64,000 bases of DNA from Escallonia rubra (taxonomy: Eukaryota; Streptophyta; Magnoliopsida; Escalloniales; Escalloniaceae): contig JAVXUO010000192.1 in NCBI GenBank assembly GCA_033065855.1, forward strand, positions 124,001 through 188,000, given 5' to 3'. Below the pieces are notes generated by a model. It saw only the letters and a list, made by a program, of their open reading frames with translations, did no database searches and was not told the origin of the DNA. Position numbers and translations under genes: made by a program. Positions 22,797 to 36,460 of the stretch are shown piece after piece (the stretch's first letter is position 1; each line of letters begins with the position of its first letter).

Positions 22797-23440
22797 TCAA
22801 GAAGTATGAAACAAAAAATTGTCAAATTGAGGGCCACATATCTTTGAGAAAGTACCTTGGAGCGCTTAAAACGTGAAATTCATGCTTTTTATCAAATCAT
22901 TGAGGTTTATAGAAGGGAATGAAAAAAGAAGTAATAACGACGCAAACTTTGTTTCTCGTAAAATGTTACAATGTCGTCGGTCAAAAACTTACCAGATTAC
23001 GAGTATTATTGAACCATTGGCATAAAAAAAAAAAAGTCATCGAAGAATTCCTAGCTGGTTAACTGTTCCGTTATGAATTCTCATTTGCTCTTGCTTTAAC
23101 TTTGCACTCTAGCATTTGTTGTCAAATTATATTTCTTACAACTCTCATTATCTCCATTTTTGCTTGTGCTAGCTCTCACCTTTGGGCATAGTGAAGAATT
23201 GGGCTTAAGGTAGAAGTCAGTAACTTTGTTTCAAAGCTGAACGAGATGGTGTCTTTGTTCTCAAATTTTTCCCTTTGCCCCAAACTTTGCTTTTCTTTTG
23301 CTTTTTCTTTTTAAGCGGAATGTCCCACAAGCCATTCGATTCAACGCATTTGAACCACAGGCCGCCCATATTGACACGAGTTTCCATGCCCAGAGAAATG
23401 AAAGCCCTCTCTCTGTGCATGGTGACCACTTTTCCTTATT
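22797..23440. other. Upstream region of the PAT gene
   Basis: AT-rich DNA before the S-acyltransferase start codon. The last 150-250 bases probably hold its promoter and 5' UTR. No clear TATA box or transcription start could be fixed. A poly-A run lies near 23,024-23,034. Confidence 0.4.
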
Positions 23441-26400
23441 ATGGCCAAGCGAGTTTACGAGGTTTGGCAAGGAGCCAATGTAAGATTTCATCTCATATTT
23501 TGCCAGTTGCCACTTTCTTGTGTTTACTCTGTATCGATAGCCATGGGTCACTTCTTGAATTTGATATGGTATGTTGATCTGTTATTGTCCCTACTTATTT
23601 TCTGATCTGGTTTAATCTTGTTCTGGTTCTTAGTTTGTTTTATTCGAATTGGGTTTGATTCCTATGCCCGTATATTATGAGATATTGCTTCTCACGGTCA
23701 TCGAGGTGGGTAGCTCTGAGATTTACCATCGTTTCAGTGGAGATATTGAGAGTTCTTAAATCACTGCTAAAAGAAGACTTGCCATCTTACAACTTTCACT
23801 GCATGTGGTACAAGTCACGCACAACTTTTACCGGCTTTGGCATAATTTTTTTGAGCTCTGACAATAGCATTGCCCTCTACTTACTAAACTTGCTACAGCA
23901 ATGTATTTGTTGTGTCTTACAGAAGGATTGCTTGCTGATTCTGTGATTAGATGATGGAATTTAAAGTGTAGGCAAATAAAAAGAAGTCGATTTAAAGGAA
24001 AAAAGTGCTAACTTAGTAGTTAAGTTATATGTATTGTGCTTTAGAATGACCCCGTAGAACAAGCGTGGAAAGCTGAATAGTGCAAATTGAGAAGAAGATC
24101 TTGTAGAGAAACATCAAGTAATGATGGATTGGGAATGAGATCATAGGTCTTGTATACTAAATGTACTTGATCAAATAAGTACTGAAGAGAATGAGTGATA
24201 AACTGGGAAGGATCAGGAGGTAGTTGTTGTGTAATTAAAGAAAGTCATTTCAAGTAGAAGAGGAATTCTATGATACTTAAGTGGAAATAATGCAAGGTTG
24301 CAACATCCAATGCCTGATGTGTGAGAAACGATCGAGTACAACATGAAGTAGTCTGTTAAGCATCATAAATTGTGTCCCTTATAGAGCTGGGCTTTGAGAA
24401 TCAGGATGAGACTAAATTCAAGTGCTTGGATTAGGTTGTTAAGTAATATCACACTACAGGCACAGCATTATTTCATCTATTTGGTTAGATGGAACTTGGA
24501 AGTAAGCCTTTTTCCCTGTAATTTCACTGCTTTAGAGGCCACGGTTTTGCTTACTACAGGCACAGCATTAGTTCATCTATTTGGTTAGATGGAACTTGGA
24601 AGTAAGCCTTTTCCCTGTAATTTCACTGCTTTAGAGGCCACGGTCTTGCTTACTAGCATGGATAGGAGTAAAAGTGCTTTTCAATGTGATGCATGGTTAC
24701 TTGGCCTGAAGAACTTATTCCCCAAGATGGATCAATTGAAGAAAAGAAAGCATTGAGGATCATAAGGTAGCCTAATGGATGAGGTACAGGAGTGACTAAT
24801 GTACGCAGTCTTACCCAAGTTCTACAGAGAGATTGTTTCCACTTTCCAAACTTGGTGACAATCACGAGTTGCACCAGGCTCCCTCTAACAAAGATCACAA
24901 GGCATTGCTTGTGAATGACATTTCTGACACAGTAGATATGGTAGAAGACGGGGACAGGAGAGTTGCTCGGACTTCGGACTGACAAAAATATTTTGTTGTA
25001 AATCCTTAAGTTACGATGAACCTTTTTTTCATACGAGCCCATCTATGAGGTGTAATCTGGTTATTTGTGTATTTCTGATGCTGAGAGTGATTCAATGCTC
25101 ATTTTCTTAATTGGAATCAAGCTCATCTTCATTTTTCATTCACGCGCTACTTCAGTTACTCATGCATTAACAACTAAACTTTACTCCATTGAAGTTAATT
25201 TTAAGTCGCTTTTAACCTTTAAAGTTACCACAATTAATAAGATAGCTTTCTCTACCTCGTTTTTCCTTCTAGTGATACCCATATTGTAATTAATCTTGAT
25301 TTATAAGGTTTCATGTGCGTCATTGTGGAGTATAATTTATAAAGCACATAAACTTGGCTTTATTATGCAAATTACTATTTCACTCAAGCGTTTATGGTAA
25401 TGTGATATATTGAGCGGTGACAATATAATGCTTGAAACATGAAATGAAAAGTCTTCATGAAACCTAGGAAGCATACAAAAAGAGTAATGAAACATGTGCT
25501 GAAGAAAACCATATGTTCTGTTCTCTATTGTGGTACATAGGTGCCTACTCTATAGGCCTTGAATAAGAATTATCATCAAATGGTATTATCTCTTTCAAGA
25601 TATGCATATGGTTGATAGGCTAGTTGGGATTAGTCCTGAGTTTGAATTAGTTTGTTAGTCGTTACTCTCTCTCTCTTGTGTTGTGGGGTCACTAATTGAA
25701 AAACATGAGAGTAGAAATGCATTTGCATGGAATAGACCCCTTTATCCTCACTCCTGTGCCTTTAGATACTGTCTTCTGCTTAAAGTGCTCTTCTTCTTCA
25801 ATTACAATGCAACATTACACCATTTGTGCTTGCTTCTTCCATGACTTTTTTTTATATTCTATTCTGTTAATTTTTTTGGGCGAGTTGGTATCATGGTAAG
25901 TTGAAGATTAGTCCATATATAACAATTTTTTGTGACTCTATTTTGCAGAAATTCTATTTCAAAGGGAGGCTGATGTTTGGGCCAGACGCAAGGTCACTGA
26001 TAGTTACCATATTGCTCATCCTTGTTCCTGTTGTCATATTTTGTACATTTGTAGCAAGGAATCTCCTCCACAAATTTCCAGCATACAATGCAGGATATGC
26101 AATTCTGGTGGTAGCAGTGTTCTTCACAATTTATGTTAGTCCTGTCAACACTCATTTTGTGTGGCACTTGTGACTTATAAACTTTGTGGAAATTTGCCTA
26201 TTTTATTCTTTGAAGGCAAAGCAGTGAAGTTACAACCTTTTCGAACCACACAATAAAGAAACAGCAATTAGAAACTAATTTCAGTGGGTGGGAAACATCA
26301 TGCAACAACCCTTTTTAACGGAATTCCTCTGCTTTTCTAACCTTTTTTTGTTTAAAAGAAGCCTTTCGTTGATGACTTCCGCTTTGTCCTTAGAACGATT

Positions 26401-29400
26401 ATTCACTTCTGTCATTCTGTTGTGGAATTGAAACTTTTTGGACCTGCTCTACCATTTTTCCTTCTCTCTTTTAGTGTTGCCAGTACTCGTTGACTCTAGT
26501 ATTCTAGGTTTTTGGGACAGGTGTTAGGGCTTCTCCTCTTAACTGCTACTCGGGACCCTGGCATTATTCCCCGCAATTCCCATCCTCCTGAGGAAGAGAT
26601 GGGTTATGAATCTCCGGCATCAGTTGAGGCCAGCGGCAGATCTGCACCAGGCCAGCAATTCCCAAGGACCAAAGAAGTACTTGTTAATGGCCAGCCTGTG
26701 AATGTAAAATATTGTGAAACATGCATGCTATATCGTCCTCCACGGTGCTCCCATTGTTCAGTATGCAATAATTGTGTGGAGAAATTCGATCACCACTGCC
26801 CTTGGGTGGGGCAATGCATAGGGAAGGTACACACTTTAACAAATAGCTCCTCTTTCTCCAGAAGTTCAAGTATATATCACACACCCCCCCCCCCCAAAAA
26901 AAAAAAAAAAAAAGAAAAAGAAAAGACAAACTCGCATGGAATTTTCATTCTTTGACATTTTCCTGCATGTTCTTTATTAGTTTTCCACCGGGTTATCTTG
27001 ACAGTGAAGATGATATCTGTACTCTATTGAGGACCGCTGTTTAGAAATTTGACCTCTATTTACTTTTAACTAATCGAGTGAAGCATGGGTATGTTCGGAC
27101 TCAATTCATATACTTTGGGGTTGTGCTCGAACCTGGCTTCTTACTACTCACGCACTTAAAATCTGTATTCAGTTTACTAAGATGTTCCGGAATCTCGGGC
27201 TCGTACAAGCTGAGCTCGAGCTTGTAAGTTCATATTCATGTTCAAAGCGCAATTTAAAGCCCTTATTCAGCATATTCTAGAAAATCACTTACCATTTGCC
27301 AGAGGGTGAACATGAAAGGCAATATGTTTTGAAAATCTAGAACGATCTTAATGATGGCTATCTCCTCATTAAGCAAAAATGCAAAAATAAAACATAAAAT
27401 AAAAAAGGGAAGGACATGAAACCTTGAGGGCATGCAGGGGAGCCTTCCTCTTTTAAGTTTTCGCTTGCCGACGATGATCATCTGGTCTAGTTGTCCATGA
27501 GATGGTTGTATTGGAGATGGATTAAGGATTGATGATCAGGAGGACATTGACACAATGGTAGTGTAAGCGTCATCAATCTAAGAAGCTCCTCCAATGGCGA
27601 ACGTGTAGCAGAATGGGTGCAGCTTGATGTGATGTATTTGATGTGATATATATGTTCACGATGTGATGTGAACTGAGGACAAAATTGTTTGAGATAGAGC
27701 TTTAATGGTGACTACTCAGGTTGAATCAATTGGTCTGTGCTTGTCTGTAGAGGTGGAGGTGGTAATGGGTTTTGTTGGTAAATTTGGTGGTGTTGGCCCT
27801 CTCGCTTGACATCCACTTGACCATTGTGATGGAAGAATGGATGAGAAGCTAACAGAAGGGTTCATTGCTCATGAAATTTTAGAGAAAAGGCCAAGTAAAC
27901 AATAGGGTGATTAGACATAATAAGACTTTTTGTCGCACTTCTTTTCAAGTATAAAATCAAAGTCATCAATATAAGAGGCAAAACATTGGAGTGAATATAA
28001 AGTTAATTCAATGATGACTCAATGTGGTGATCCATTTTCTTCATGACCCACCAGAGAACTCACTAGAGCTCTAGACACTGCTCCAGACGTATTGGACACA
28101 TTATCCCACCACCACTGCACTTCTTCTTCCTCCTGCACCTTGAATGTGACACACATAATTTCTGTAAATAATGAGTAAGACCTATGTGTTATTTTAATCT
28201 TAGATTCTTAAGATATCTAGCTGTTTGCCAATTTTGATTTTAGAGGTGAAAAGTATGGTTTCTGATAATTTGACAAGGATAATTTGAGTAAAGTAGCTAT
28301 TGAATTATGTAGTTAGCTTTGATAACACACAGCAGAACAAGTAAGGAGATCTACGTGTGAAGATGCCAACGATGCTGTATAATATTGATGAAATGCGCAT
28401 TTGAGATAGTGAACAAATTATAAATAGCAGACGATTCTGTTGTTCTTTACATGACATTTAACAAAGCTAATTGTGCATGTTTATTTGCAGCGCAACTATT
28501 GTTGCTTCTTCCTCTTTGTTTCTTCTTCAGTGGTTCTCTGCATCTTTGTCTTTTTAATATCAGCTTTGGATATTAAGTTTCTTGCAAATGATTATGGCTC
28601 TGTGTGGAAGGCCATAAAAGAATCTCCTGCATCAGTGGTGCTGATGGCTTATTGTTTTGTGTTGCTGTGGTTTGTGGGAGGTCTCACTGGCTTCCATTTA
28701 TATCTCATAGGCACAAATCAGGTCAGTTTCTTTTTCTGTTGGCACAAATTCTTCATTGCAGTATAAAGTAATGTATTAGTTTTGTTACTTGCAAACTAAC
28801 ACTTGTCATTCTTAAGAGAAACATACAAATTGAACCCATCTCCGAGATCATTGATCTGTCACTGTGCGTTGATATTTCTACCAGTTTTAAAGAATGACGT
28901 AAATACTGTACTGTACCTGCTGTTCTGTTGATTTGACTGCGAACAAGCCAAGCTCACCTTTCATCACGCTTGTGTTGTTTGTTTATTAAGCTTAAAATTG
29001 TAGTTTGTCTTTCATTTATAGACAAACAAGCTCGAGCCCACTTGATGCGTTTGAGACCCTCACGTTTTATATTTAGACTTGCATATGCAGTACATGACTT
29101 GGCACAGGTACTCAGACTGGCAGAGTGAATGAACGAATAACTTGCTTGTTCTACCACTTCAAGAGCTGATCCTGGACTTGGAGAATAAAAATAAGGGCTA
29201 ATCCCAAAAATTGGTCCGAAGTATACATCACCGGCTTAAGTACCTCAAGTTTCAAATGTACCAAATTGATACCTCAGAGTATTTTAAACCCAAAGTAGTC
29301 GGGAAGTGGGCGGAACCCTAATTCTGTTGGCATCCGTGAGGTCACTTGCAAAAACGGTGATCTTCGAGGCTAAATTAGAGTTATTTTATATCGTGTTTTT

Positions 29401-32400
29401 CAATTTTTGTTTGCTTCTCTCTCTCTCTCTATATATATATCAGCCACCACTATCATTCTTGTACACCAAGACCACCGCTCACTTTGGGATACGTACAAAC
29501 ATCACTTGTACCCACAAAGCACCAACGCCTCCACCATTAGCACCTCTAATCACAACCAACACCATGAAAATCATTACCCTGCCACCCAAATCGTTGCCTC
29601 ATTCAAATCCAAAAGCGAAAATTTAAAACTTAATGAAAATCAAAAGTGAATCACAAATACAAACCCAAAACTGGTAGGCAAATTGACCCATTGCTTCAAT
29701 CAAAATTAATCTGGTCCTTGGACAACCTAATTCAAAAAAGTTCAAAACTTCTGTCTGGCCATCACCATCCTCGCTACCACCGCTGCAACTTGCGGTCATT
29801 CCTCCAGACCTTCATCGCCACTGGCCCACAACGGCAGCTTTATGATGCCAAAAAAGTCAATAGTTCTTCTTACACATGTTTTATGTAACCATGCAGTTAG
29901 AGAAGCAAAATATAATGGAGTAACAATGAGAGCATTTTTCTTTTTGGGGTGGGGGAGTTGATCGACTCTTTCATGTCCAAAATTCGATAGCGTCGTTGCC
30001 GATCTTGTCCCTTCTGGGTTGGTTCGGCCTTTGTTGTCCATGGGTTTTGGTTCGATTCCAGCTGTTTTTCTTGGATTAGTAATGAAGTGGTTTTATAGTC
30101 TTTCCAGTAGTACGAGGGTGGTTGAGATGGAATGTATGATGCATCATATATAGTGCTGCCTTGGCAAGTCAAGTAAAAGTGACCTGTTTTCAATTGTAAA
30201 ATTTTCTATATGTGCCATAAGGTGTAAAATTCAGGGTTATAGTAATTTCTTTAGAGTGCATCATATACAGATACCCTTTTCTGATTGTATTATGCAGAAT
30301 GTCTATCTTACCGTTGAAGCAGTTACGCTTTTTGCATTTGACCTCACAGCTAGGGCTCCATCCACTATGGGACTGCTTTGGGTTGAAAAATAGTTTGAGG
30401 TACTGATTTGGTACGTTTGAACTTGAGGTAGTTAAGCCTGATTGGATGTATACTCTAGGGAACAATTCAAGGATTAGCCCTAAAAATAAATGGCATAGAA
30501 GTTTGAGCAAACTCCATATACGAATTTACTTTTGCAAAAAGTAAAGTTGAACAAAAGAAATTGAACAGATTTTACCCAAGGCCCATAGCAAATTGCAATC
30601 ATTGAAGCTTGATGGACATAATGCCCTTCTTGGCCAAAACATTCAGTTGTCTTCCTACTATGCTTCTCTATTTAGCCAAATCCATCTTCCTTCAACATCA
30701 GACACCATCAGCCCTTCGGCCTTTCCTACTACCTCTATGTAGATACCAATTATGGTAAGTCAAATTGACTTTTTGATTTCCTTAGGTTCTCCAGTGTGGA
30801 TGAACAAAAGATGAACTAACTACAGAGTCACATTCGTATAGTCCCAAGTGATGGTGATTATAAGGTAGTGGAATATGCTGAGTGATTTGCTGGGCTTAGA
30901 ATTTATAAAAGAGAGTTGTTTATAAATGGGTGTGGCTACTTTTGCACGTGGTAATTACTACTACTGTATCCTTAAAGACAATTGCCACTATATTTGCTAC
31001 TCCCGCCGTCCCAATTTAATTGCTCCATCTTGACTCTGCACGCGGATTAAGGAATGTGGTCTTAGTTTTGATATTTTTAGTATTACCCTTAGCTGCCATT
31101 CTTTTTTGTTCGATTATAGTGTATCTTTTCCAGGTATGGGACCCAATATCTTATCTATCTCTTTCTGGTTTGCTCCTTCTTTCTCCGCCATACTTAGCAC
31201 CTCCTCAATAACTAAAGTCCAATCTCACCTATCCTATCATCAATGGATAAGAAAAGAGTTGCCTTTCTTAACCCCTATCTTTTTTTCACTGCAGCTTCTC
31301 CACAAGAATAAACCGCCAATTCCCCTAATATCGTATTAAAACACACCAAGATCAATCTGAAAAATGGATGTACAATGAAATTATGGTATGCTCCAAAAGG
31401 GTGGTGGCCACGGTGGCTGAACCTGCAATCAACCTCTAAAGTGGTTGTTGAAAAAATTGTGAATCTTTATGAAAAATTTGGGGGATTTTCCCCCTTTTTT
31501 GCTTAATCTCCATAATAACCTTTTGGTGGTTAAAGGATGACGTGGGCAATGGTGGTCGAATGTAGGCGGCAACGGTGGTTGAATGGTGCCGACGGTGGTT
31601 TTGGTGGTGTCTTTGGTAAGATATGCAGAATATCCCAACACTTAATGGTCATCCATCTCACGCCTAGGCGTCACCTAGGTGTGCGTCTCCAGAGCCATGC
31701 TTTGGCCTAGTTGTACGCCTCCCCAGCCAGGCAATCGCCTAGTCCCACGCCTCAACAACTATGCAATGCCTAGTCGTGCGCCGGACAGCCTTCTTCTGCG
31801 GTCGTTGCAATGCCATCATAGACAGGCCATCATCCCAACCACCATATTTCCGGCAACAATTACCATCGGCGCCCTCTTCAACCACCATATCACCAATCTT
31901 CATTTGAAAAACACATCTGTAAGTTATTTTGAAATCCTTTAAAATCAAGAATGATAAATCAAATCTCTGATTTAATGATAATTCTCTAAATCTAGATTGT
32001 TGCCATGACCAAGTTGGTGTTGGTGGCCGGAGGGCAGCGGCGATGTTGGCCAAAGGGTGGTGGTGACGGTGTTCGAAGGTAGACAACGGTCAGCAAGGTG
32101 GTGATCAGTCGGTGATGAGAGTGGTCATGGCCGAGAGGCGAGAGGTTGAGAGAGAAAAAGATAAAGGAGAAGAGGGACAGGGAGGATGGTCTAGAGAGAG
32201 AGAGAGAGAGAGCAAATGGGTTTGAGGATAGAAAAGATGAATCTCAAATAAGGAGAGAGAGGTGTTATTAGTATAAGGGTAATGTTGGAAATAAAAAAAT
32301 TTAAATTACTAAGTTTGGAATAAATTTGGGACAGCCAAAATGGTAAAGATGATTAATTTTGGTGGGACGGAGGGAATATCTTTCCTCTCTTCTTTTCTTC

Positions 32401-33307
32401 TCCTCTGCTGCCCTTCTCTCTAGCTGAACAGTCCACCGCGGATCTGAAGTATTACAAGTACCATCTGAAGTGGCCCGATTGCATATTCTTACATGACAAC
32501 ATCTCTAGTAACAAAATGCTGAAGAGGTCAAGTTCTCTTGCAGATGAAGCTTCTGGTGATAATTATGATTCTGCATTCCCTCTTAGGGAAATGCTATTTT
32601 CACTCTCTTTTTGTCACTGAAAATGTACTTTAGTGGCAATGTTGACTTTTTAGCAACCAACAAGGGGGTGGGAATTAGACTCTCCTCATATTTAACTATT
32701 CTACTGTGTCAAATATAGTGAAAAGCGATTGCTTGTTGTATATTACTTAATAGAAGCCCAAAAAACTTGTAAAACAACTCATGGTATGACATAGTTGTAT
32801 CAAAAGACTCCGAAGAAAGTACATTGGGCCGTGATTGAATACAATTGTGCTCTTTAATATGCTCAAGCTACTGAAATTCATGCAAAATGTCTTGCCTTAT
32901 TAGTTTGCTTTGTAACCTTCATTCATACTTTATTCTTCCGTATCCTGGTATAGATTCTCCTGACTATCTAATGATTTCTTCAGACAACATATGAGAATTT
33001 TCGCTATAGAGTGGACAGCAGGCTCAGAATCTATGACAGGGGCTGCTTGACGAATTTCAATGACGTGTTTTGCGTAAAGGCAGAACCTTCAAGAAACAAT
33101 TTCCGGGCCTATGTACATGAAGAGGCATCAAAGCCTCCCAGAGTCTCCCTGCAGGAAACAGAAGCTGATGAGTATGGTGAGGATAGACGGGTAAAAGTGG
33201 AAGATGATCTAGATATAGGTGATGATCTTCTGAAGATATCCCAGCGCCATGAATTTGAAGAAGGTGGTGATATCCGAAACAGAGGCAGCTACAGGGTTGC
33301 TACATAA
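23441..33307 (+). CDS. Protein S-acyltransferase (DHHC palmitoyltransferase), 5 coding exons
   Basis: Coding exons are 23,441-23,479, 25,949-26,134, 26,521-26,826, 28,491-28,721 and 32,984-33,307. All introns are GT-AG and phase 0, and the product is 361 residues. The start [13 protein letters not shown] matches the N-terminus of plant PATs. Hallmarks are transmembrane segments at about 31-49, 62-84, 182-202 and 225-247, a DPG motif (87-89), a Cys-rich domain (137-177) with catalytic DHHC at 165-168, TTYE (255-258, the TTxE motif), and a C-terminal NF-type PaCCT block near 278-283. It transfers palmitate from acyl-CoA to Cys residues of membrane-associated proteins, probably at an endomembrane or the plasma membrane. 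It is closest to Arabidopsis group A PATs with KFYFKGRL and [14 protein letters not shown] blocks. It looks intact. The 4.26 kb last intron holds two MITEs. The C-terminal tail is shorter than in some relatives. Confidence 0.93.
24453..24651. repeat. 100-bp tandem duplication in PAT intron 1
   Basis: Two adjacent near-identical copies start ACTACAGGCACAGCATTA at 24,453 and 24,553. They differ by only a few bases, so the duplication is recent compared with the surrounding transposon debris. Confidence 0.88.
29194..30481. mobile_element. Long-TIR MITE (Mutator-like) in PAT intron 4
   Basis: About 110 bases at the left (29,194-29,305, starting AGGGCTAATCC) are repeated in inverse at the right (about 30,370-30,481). 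Shared blocks include GTATACATC, ACCTCAAGTT and GTACCAAAT. AAAAATA occurs directly on both sides. Long inverted ends of this kind are typical of Mutator-like MITEs. No transposase is seen. A TC/TA microsatellite lies at about 29,417-29,440. Confidence 0.65.
31000..32376. mobile_element. Stowaway/Tc1-mariner-like element in PAT intron 4
   Basis: The left end CTCCCGCCGTCCCAATTTA and right end GGTGGGACGGAGGGAA form the well-known 'CTCCCTCCGTCCC' Stowaway-type inverted repeat. TA dinucleotides flank it (30,998-30,999 and 32,377-32,378), as in mariner insertions. At 1.38 kb it is long for Stowaway. The interior holds GGTGG-rich DNA, a 'cctaggcg'-rich patch (31,660-31,760) and an AG microsatellite (about 32,192-32,212), but no transposase. 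Confidence 0.72.
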
Positions 33308-33850
33308 CTCTCCCTAGGTTGTGGAACTGAAAGTTACTACCTCATACCACGCTTTCTACCCTGGGTAGAAGATATGAGAGATAGGGGTCAGGACAGAAAA
33401 TTCTTGCCATGAACTTCTGCTGTCTGACAGTTATTGACCCCAGAGGATAAACAACAGGGAGGTGATTTCATTGATCTTATTAGTGATTCGAGGCATACGA
33501 GTGTGTTTGGCTAGACATTTTGTTTTGGGCAGCTTCTATGTATGCAATCATGTCTTATTTTCTGTAAGTTTCAGCTGCACAGATTTAGTAATACCCTTGA
33601 AGGATGGGTATGCTAAGTTCTTCTAAACAATCTAGTTAAGAGCTGGGAACAGTTGATGTAGAAGAATGTTAATTTATATTTTGTAGATGATGATTCTTTA
33701 GTGGGATGTCATATTTATACTTTCTAGACGAGGAGCAACCATTCCCTTCGTTTCTCATTTTCTTCTTTGTAACTCTTTCCACGAATGTACAAGTAAACAT
33801 TGGAAGCGCCATAATTTTGTCTTCTTTGTGATTTTTGGGTTAATTACATT
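33308..33850 (+). other. 3' UTR and downstream flank of the PAT gene
   Basis: Follows the PAT stop codon directly. AT-rich, with no frame or domain of its own. The polyadenylation site cannot be fixed by eye. Confidence 0.5.
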
Positions 33851-35108
33851 GGACACCATTGAGATCTCCTCTAAATTCTGATCACCCTGTTTTGCCTTCT
33901 TTTTCGTTTTGAGTTATATACACTGGACACCATCCAGATCTTCTTCTCAGATTGCACTCAACTGTATGTGGTATGAAATATTACACTCAACATTTTGTCA
34001 AGAGGCTTGTGGTGACAGATTTTGCAAAATGGCGATGCTCTAAACCTACGACCAAGTACATATGTTCTTCTTTTTCATTTAAGCAAACCCCTAGCCACCA
34101 AATACAGTCATCATCACCCACCATTTCCACCGCCGATCACTGCACACCTTTCTCCCCACACCCACAAAATGAACAAATTTGTGCTTTGAGCTTTAGATCT
34201 CTATACTTCTCCCTTGCCTTGTCTCATCACCACTGTACCCTACGCTTATCCAACAATCACCAATATGCCACCATTAACAAATTTTCTCTTTACAGCATAT
34301 CGGAGACCAATTACCACCGGATCCTCTCTAACCCAACAAAACTTTTGCCATATGTCCAGCAATCTCGCTAGAATTTGCGGTTGACACTCAAGCTTTAGAT
34401 ATCTAGACGACCAATCGTTGTTACTGTTAGCTCCCACATTTAGGGGTACGTCTGCATGTCTAAGCGAACAATTGTTATTACCATCGACTCTGGCTCTTAG
34501 ACATTATCTATTAGTATCCTTAGACGACCAATTGTTGTTATTGTTATGGCTTCTAAAGATGCGCCTTATGCCTAAGCGACCAGTTGTCAGTACTATTGGC
34601 TCCGGCTCTTAGTCATAAGTTTTCAGTACATCTAGACGATCAATCGTTGTTACTGTTAGCTCTGGCTTCTGGATATACCTCCACGTTAAGCGACCAATCA
34701 TTGTTACTGTTAGCTCCGGTTCTTAGACATAATTTCTCAGTATCCTTAAGTGACTGACTCCTACTCTGAAGGCACTGAGTTTTTCCAGTTCCAGCTCCAT
34801 CTCATGTCTCAGTAATCTTAGACAATCAATTATTGTTGGCTCCGGCTTCCAAGAATATGCTCTTCATTTAGCGACCAATCGTTGTTACTATTGGCACCTG
34901 CTTTGAGTGATATCTCTGCCATCTGAACTACGTTGGTCTGATTCCTTTTCAGGGATACGTAGGAAGTCTTATAAAGGTCTGACCTCATATTTGTGTGTCT
35001 TTGAGTCGGTTTCGAGTCTTGTGGTCTTTTCTGTGTTTCTACTACAAAAATGTGTCGTCCTTTGACAGTTATGTTCACCCGCAAGCGAGCTCCGTCATCG
35101 AGGGGCTC
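33851..35108 (+). mobile_element. Degenerate repeat DNA, probably 3' internal part of a Gypsy-type element
   Basis: No protein domain is recognisable. The stretch includes a tandem array (34,400-34,905). It ends with a purine-rich tract (GAGGGGCTC, about 35,100-35,108) directly before an LTR start, which is where a polypurine tract would sit. Tandem arrays just upstream of the 3' LTR are known in Tat/Ogre elements. It is decayed. Confidence 0.42.
34400..34905. repeat. Degenerate ~57-bp tandem array
   Basis: Motifs of the type GACGACCAATCGTTGTTACT recur at about 34,407, 34,463, 34,523, 34,577, 34,634, 34,690, 34,812 and 34,869. This is a period near 57 bases with about nine copies, each followed by a 'tggctccggcttctta'-like tail. 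Divergence between units is substantial. Confidence 0.8.
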
Positions 35109-36460
35109 TGTAGACACCCTATTTTCGTAATCTTTTTATTTATTAAATGGTTTTTGGACTTTATTGTTTATTATCATTATTATAGGCTTAGGTCTAATAA
35201 TATAATAAGCCTAATTTATTTAATTAAGTTCAATAAGGAGTCCAGTCCAATCCAATTTGAGTCCAGTCAAGTGCAGTTGTCCAGTTCAGTACAGCTGATT
35301 AAACTAGCCCAGTTAGTTAGGTTTAATCCAAGTTAAGGTCAAGAGATTGTGATTGATTAAATGAATTGGATATATCTTGTGATTTTCCTTGATACATGTG
35401 ATTAATACTTGATTTATATGAAATCTGAAGATAATTCCTGAATCTGGGTTCATTCCAACTATATTTTCAGATATAATTACCGAATTAGGGGCAGAAAATG
35501 CCCCAAAATTCGAGAAAAATATTTTTTGAGTGAACCAGCCGGTTTTCGGTAATCGGGCAGTTACTGGCTAGCTCAGCAACTTAACCGGCCAGTTTTTGAC
35601 TCATCGCCTAGTACGTTGACCCTTTTTTTTCTTCTTCATGTTTTGGATTTTCGTCAGATATGTTGCTCTATCACCAGATCACAGACTGAATAGTCATTCT
35701 TATCATTTCTGGAGCCCAGACCTCCATAAATACGATCTTTGGGCTACATTTTCAAGAACAAGTTTTTTCTCCCTATAGCTTTTATATCATTTCTTCCTTA
35801 GAAGTGGTAGATCATCTCTAAGGAGAATTTAGCACTTCATATTTTACTTCTTTATATACACAAGTCATTGGAATTGTGGATTCATCATAAGACTTTCCCG
35901 AGTCTTCTAGGCAATGCATTCTCGAGGTATATTTATTACTTTTTAGACTAGTTTATATTAGAATAATTTAGAAGTGTTTCTGATTCCCGTAATTACATCT
36001 CTATTATAAATCAAAAGAGTCTTTTACATTTTTTAGTCTAAGTCTAGGACTGAAATGTAGATTACTTCCTCGTGGGTTCAGAGTCGAATTACGGTGGTTT
36101 TGATTCCGATTAGTCCGATCAGATACATAGGCAATTTGATTCCTGATGTCAAGTTCAAGCCAAAAAAGCTATTAAAAAGATAAACTTAGGGTTGGTTTAT
36201 CATGTTTTGCATGCTATATGTTTTAAGGTCAAAGTTCAATTAAAACAAAGTAGATATCGAAAGGGCGTGGCGGGTGCCTAACACCTTCCCGTTGCCTAAC
36301 TTAGTCCTCGGACCCGTCTCTTGATTTCGAAAGACTAGTTGTTCTTCTTGGACACCTTAAAGTTATTTCTAGATTTTTCTTATTTTTCTTAAACTAAATA
36401 AAACGGCGACTTCATTTTAAAAATCCCTTTTGCGATTTTTTTCTGAGGCGTTGCGCAACA
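35109..36460 (+). repeat. Gypsy (Tat/Ogre-like) LTR with adjacent primer-binding site
   Basis: It begins TGTAGACACCCTATTTT and ends GTTGCGCAACA. It is directly followed by TGGCGACTCTGCC (36,462-36,474), a primer-binding site of the tRNA-Arg type used by Tat/Ogre elements. A phrase of the kind 'gggtgcctaacaccttccc' (near 36,268) is characteristic of LTRs of that lineage. TATATA at about 35,853 may be its TATA box. A purine tract precedes it and a primer site follows it, so the LTR has internal-type sequence on both sides. Confidence 0.75.
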
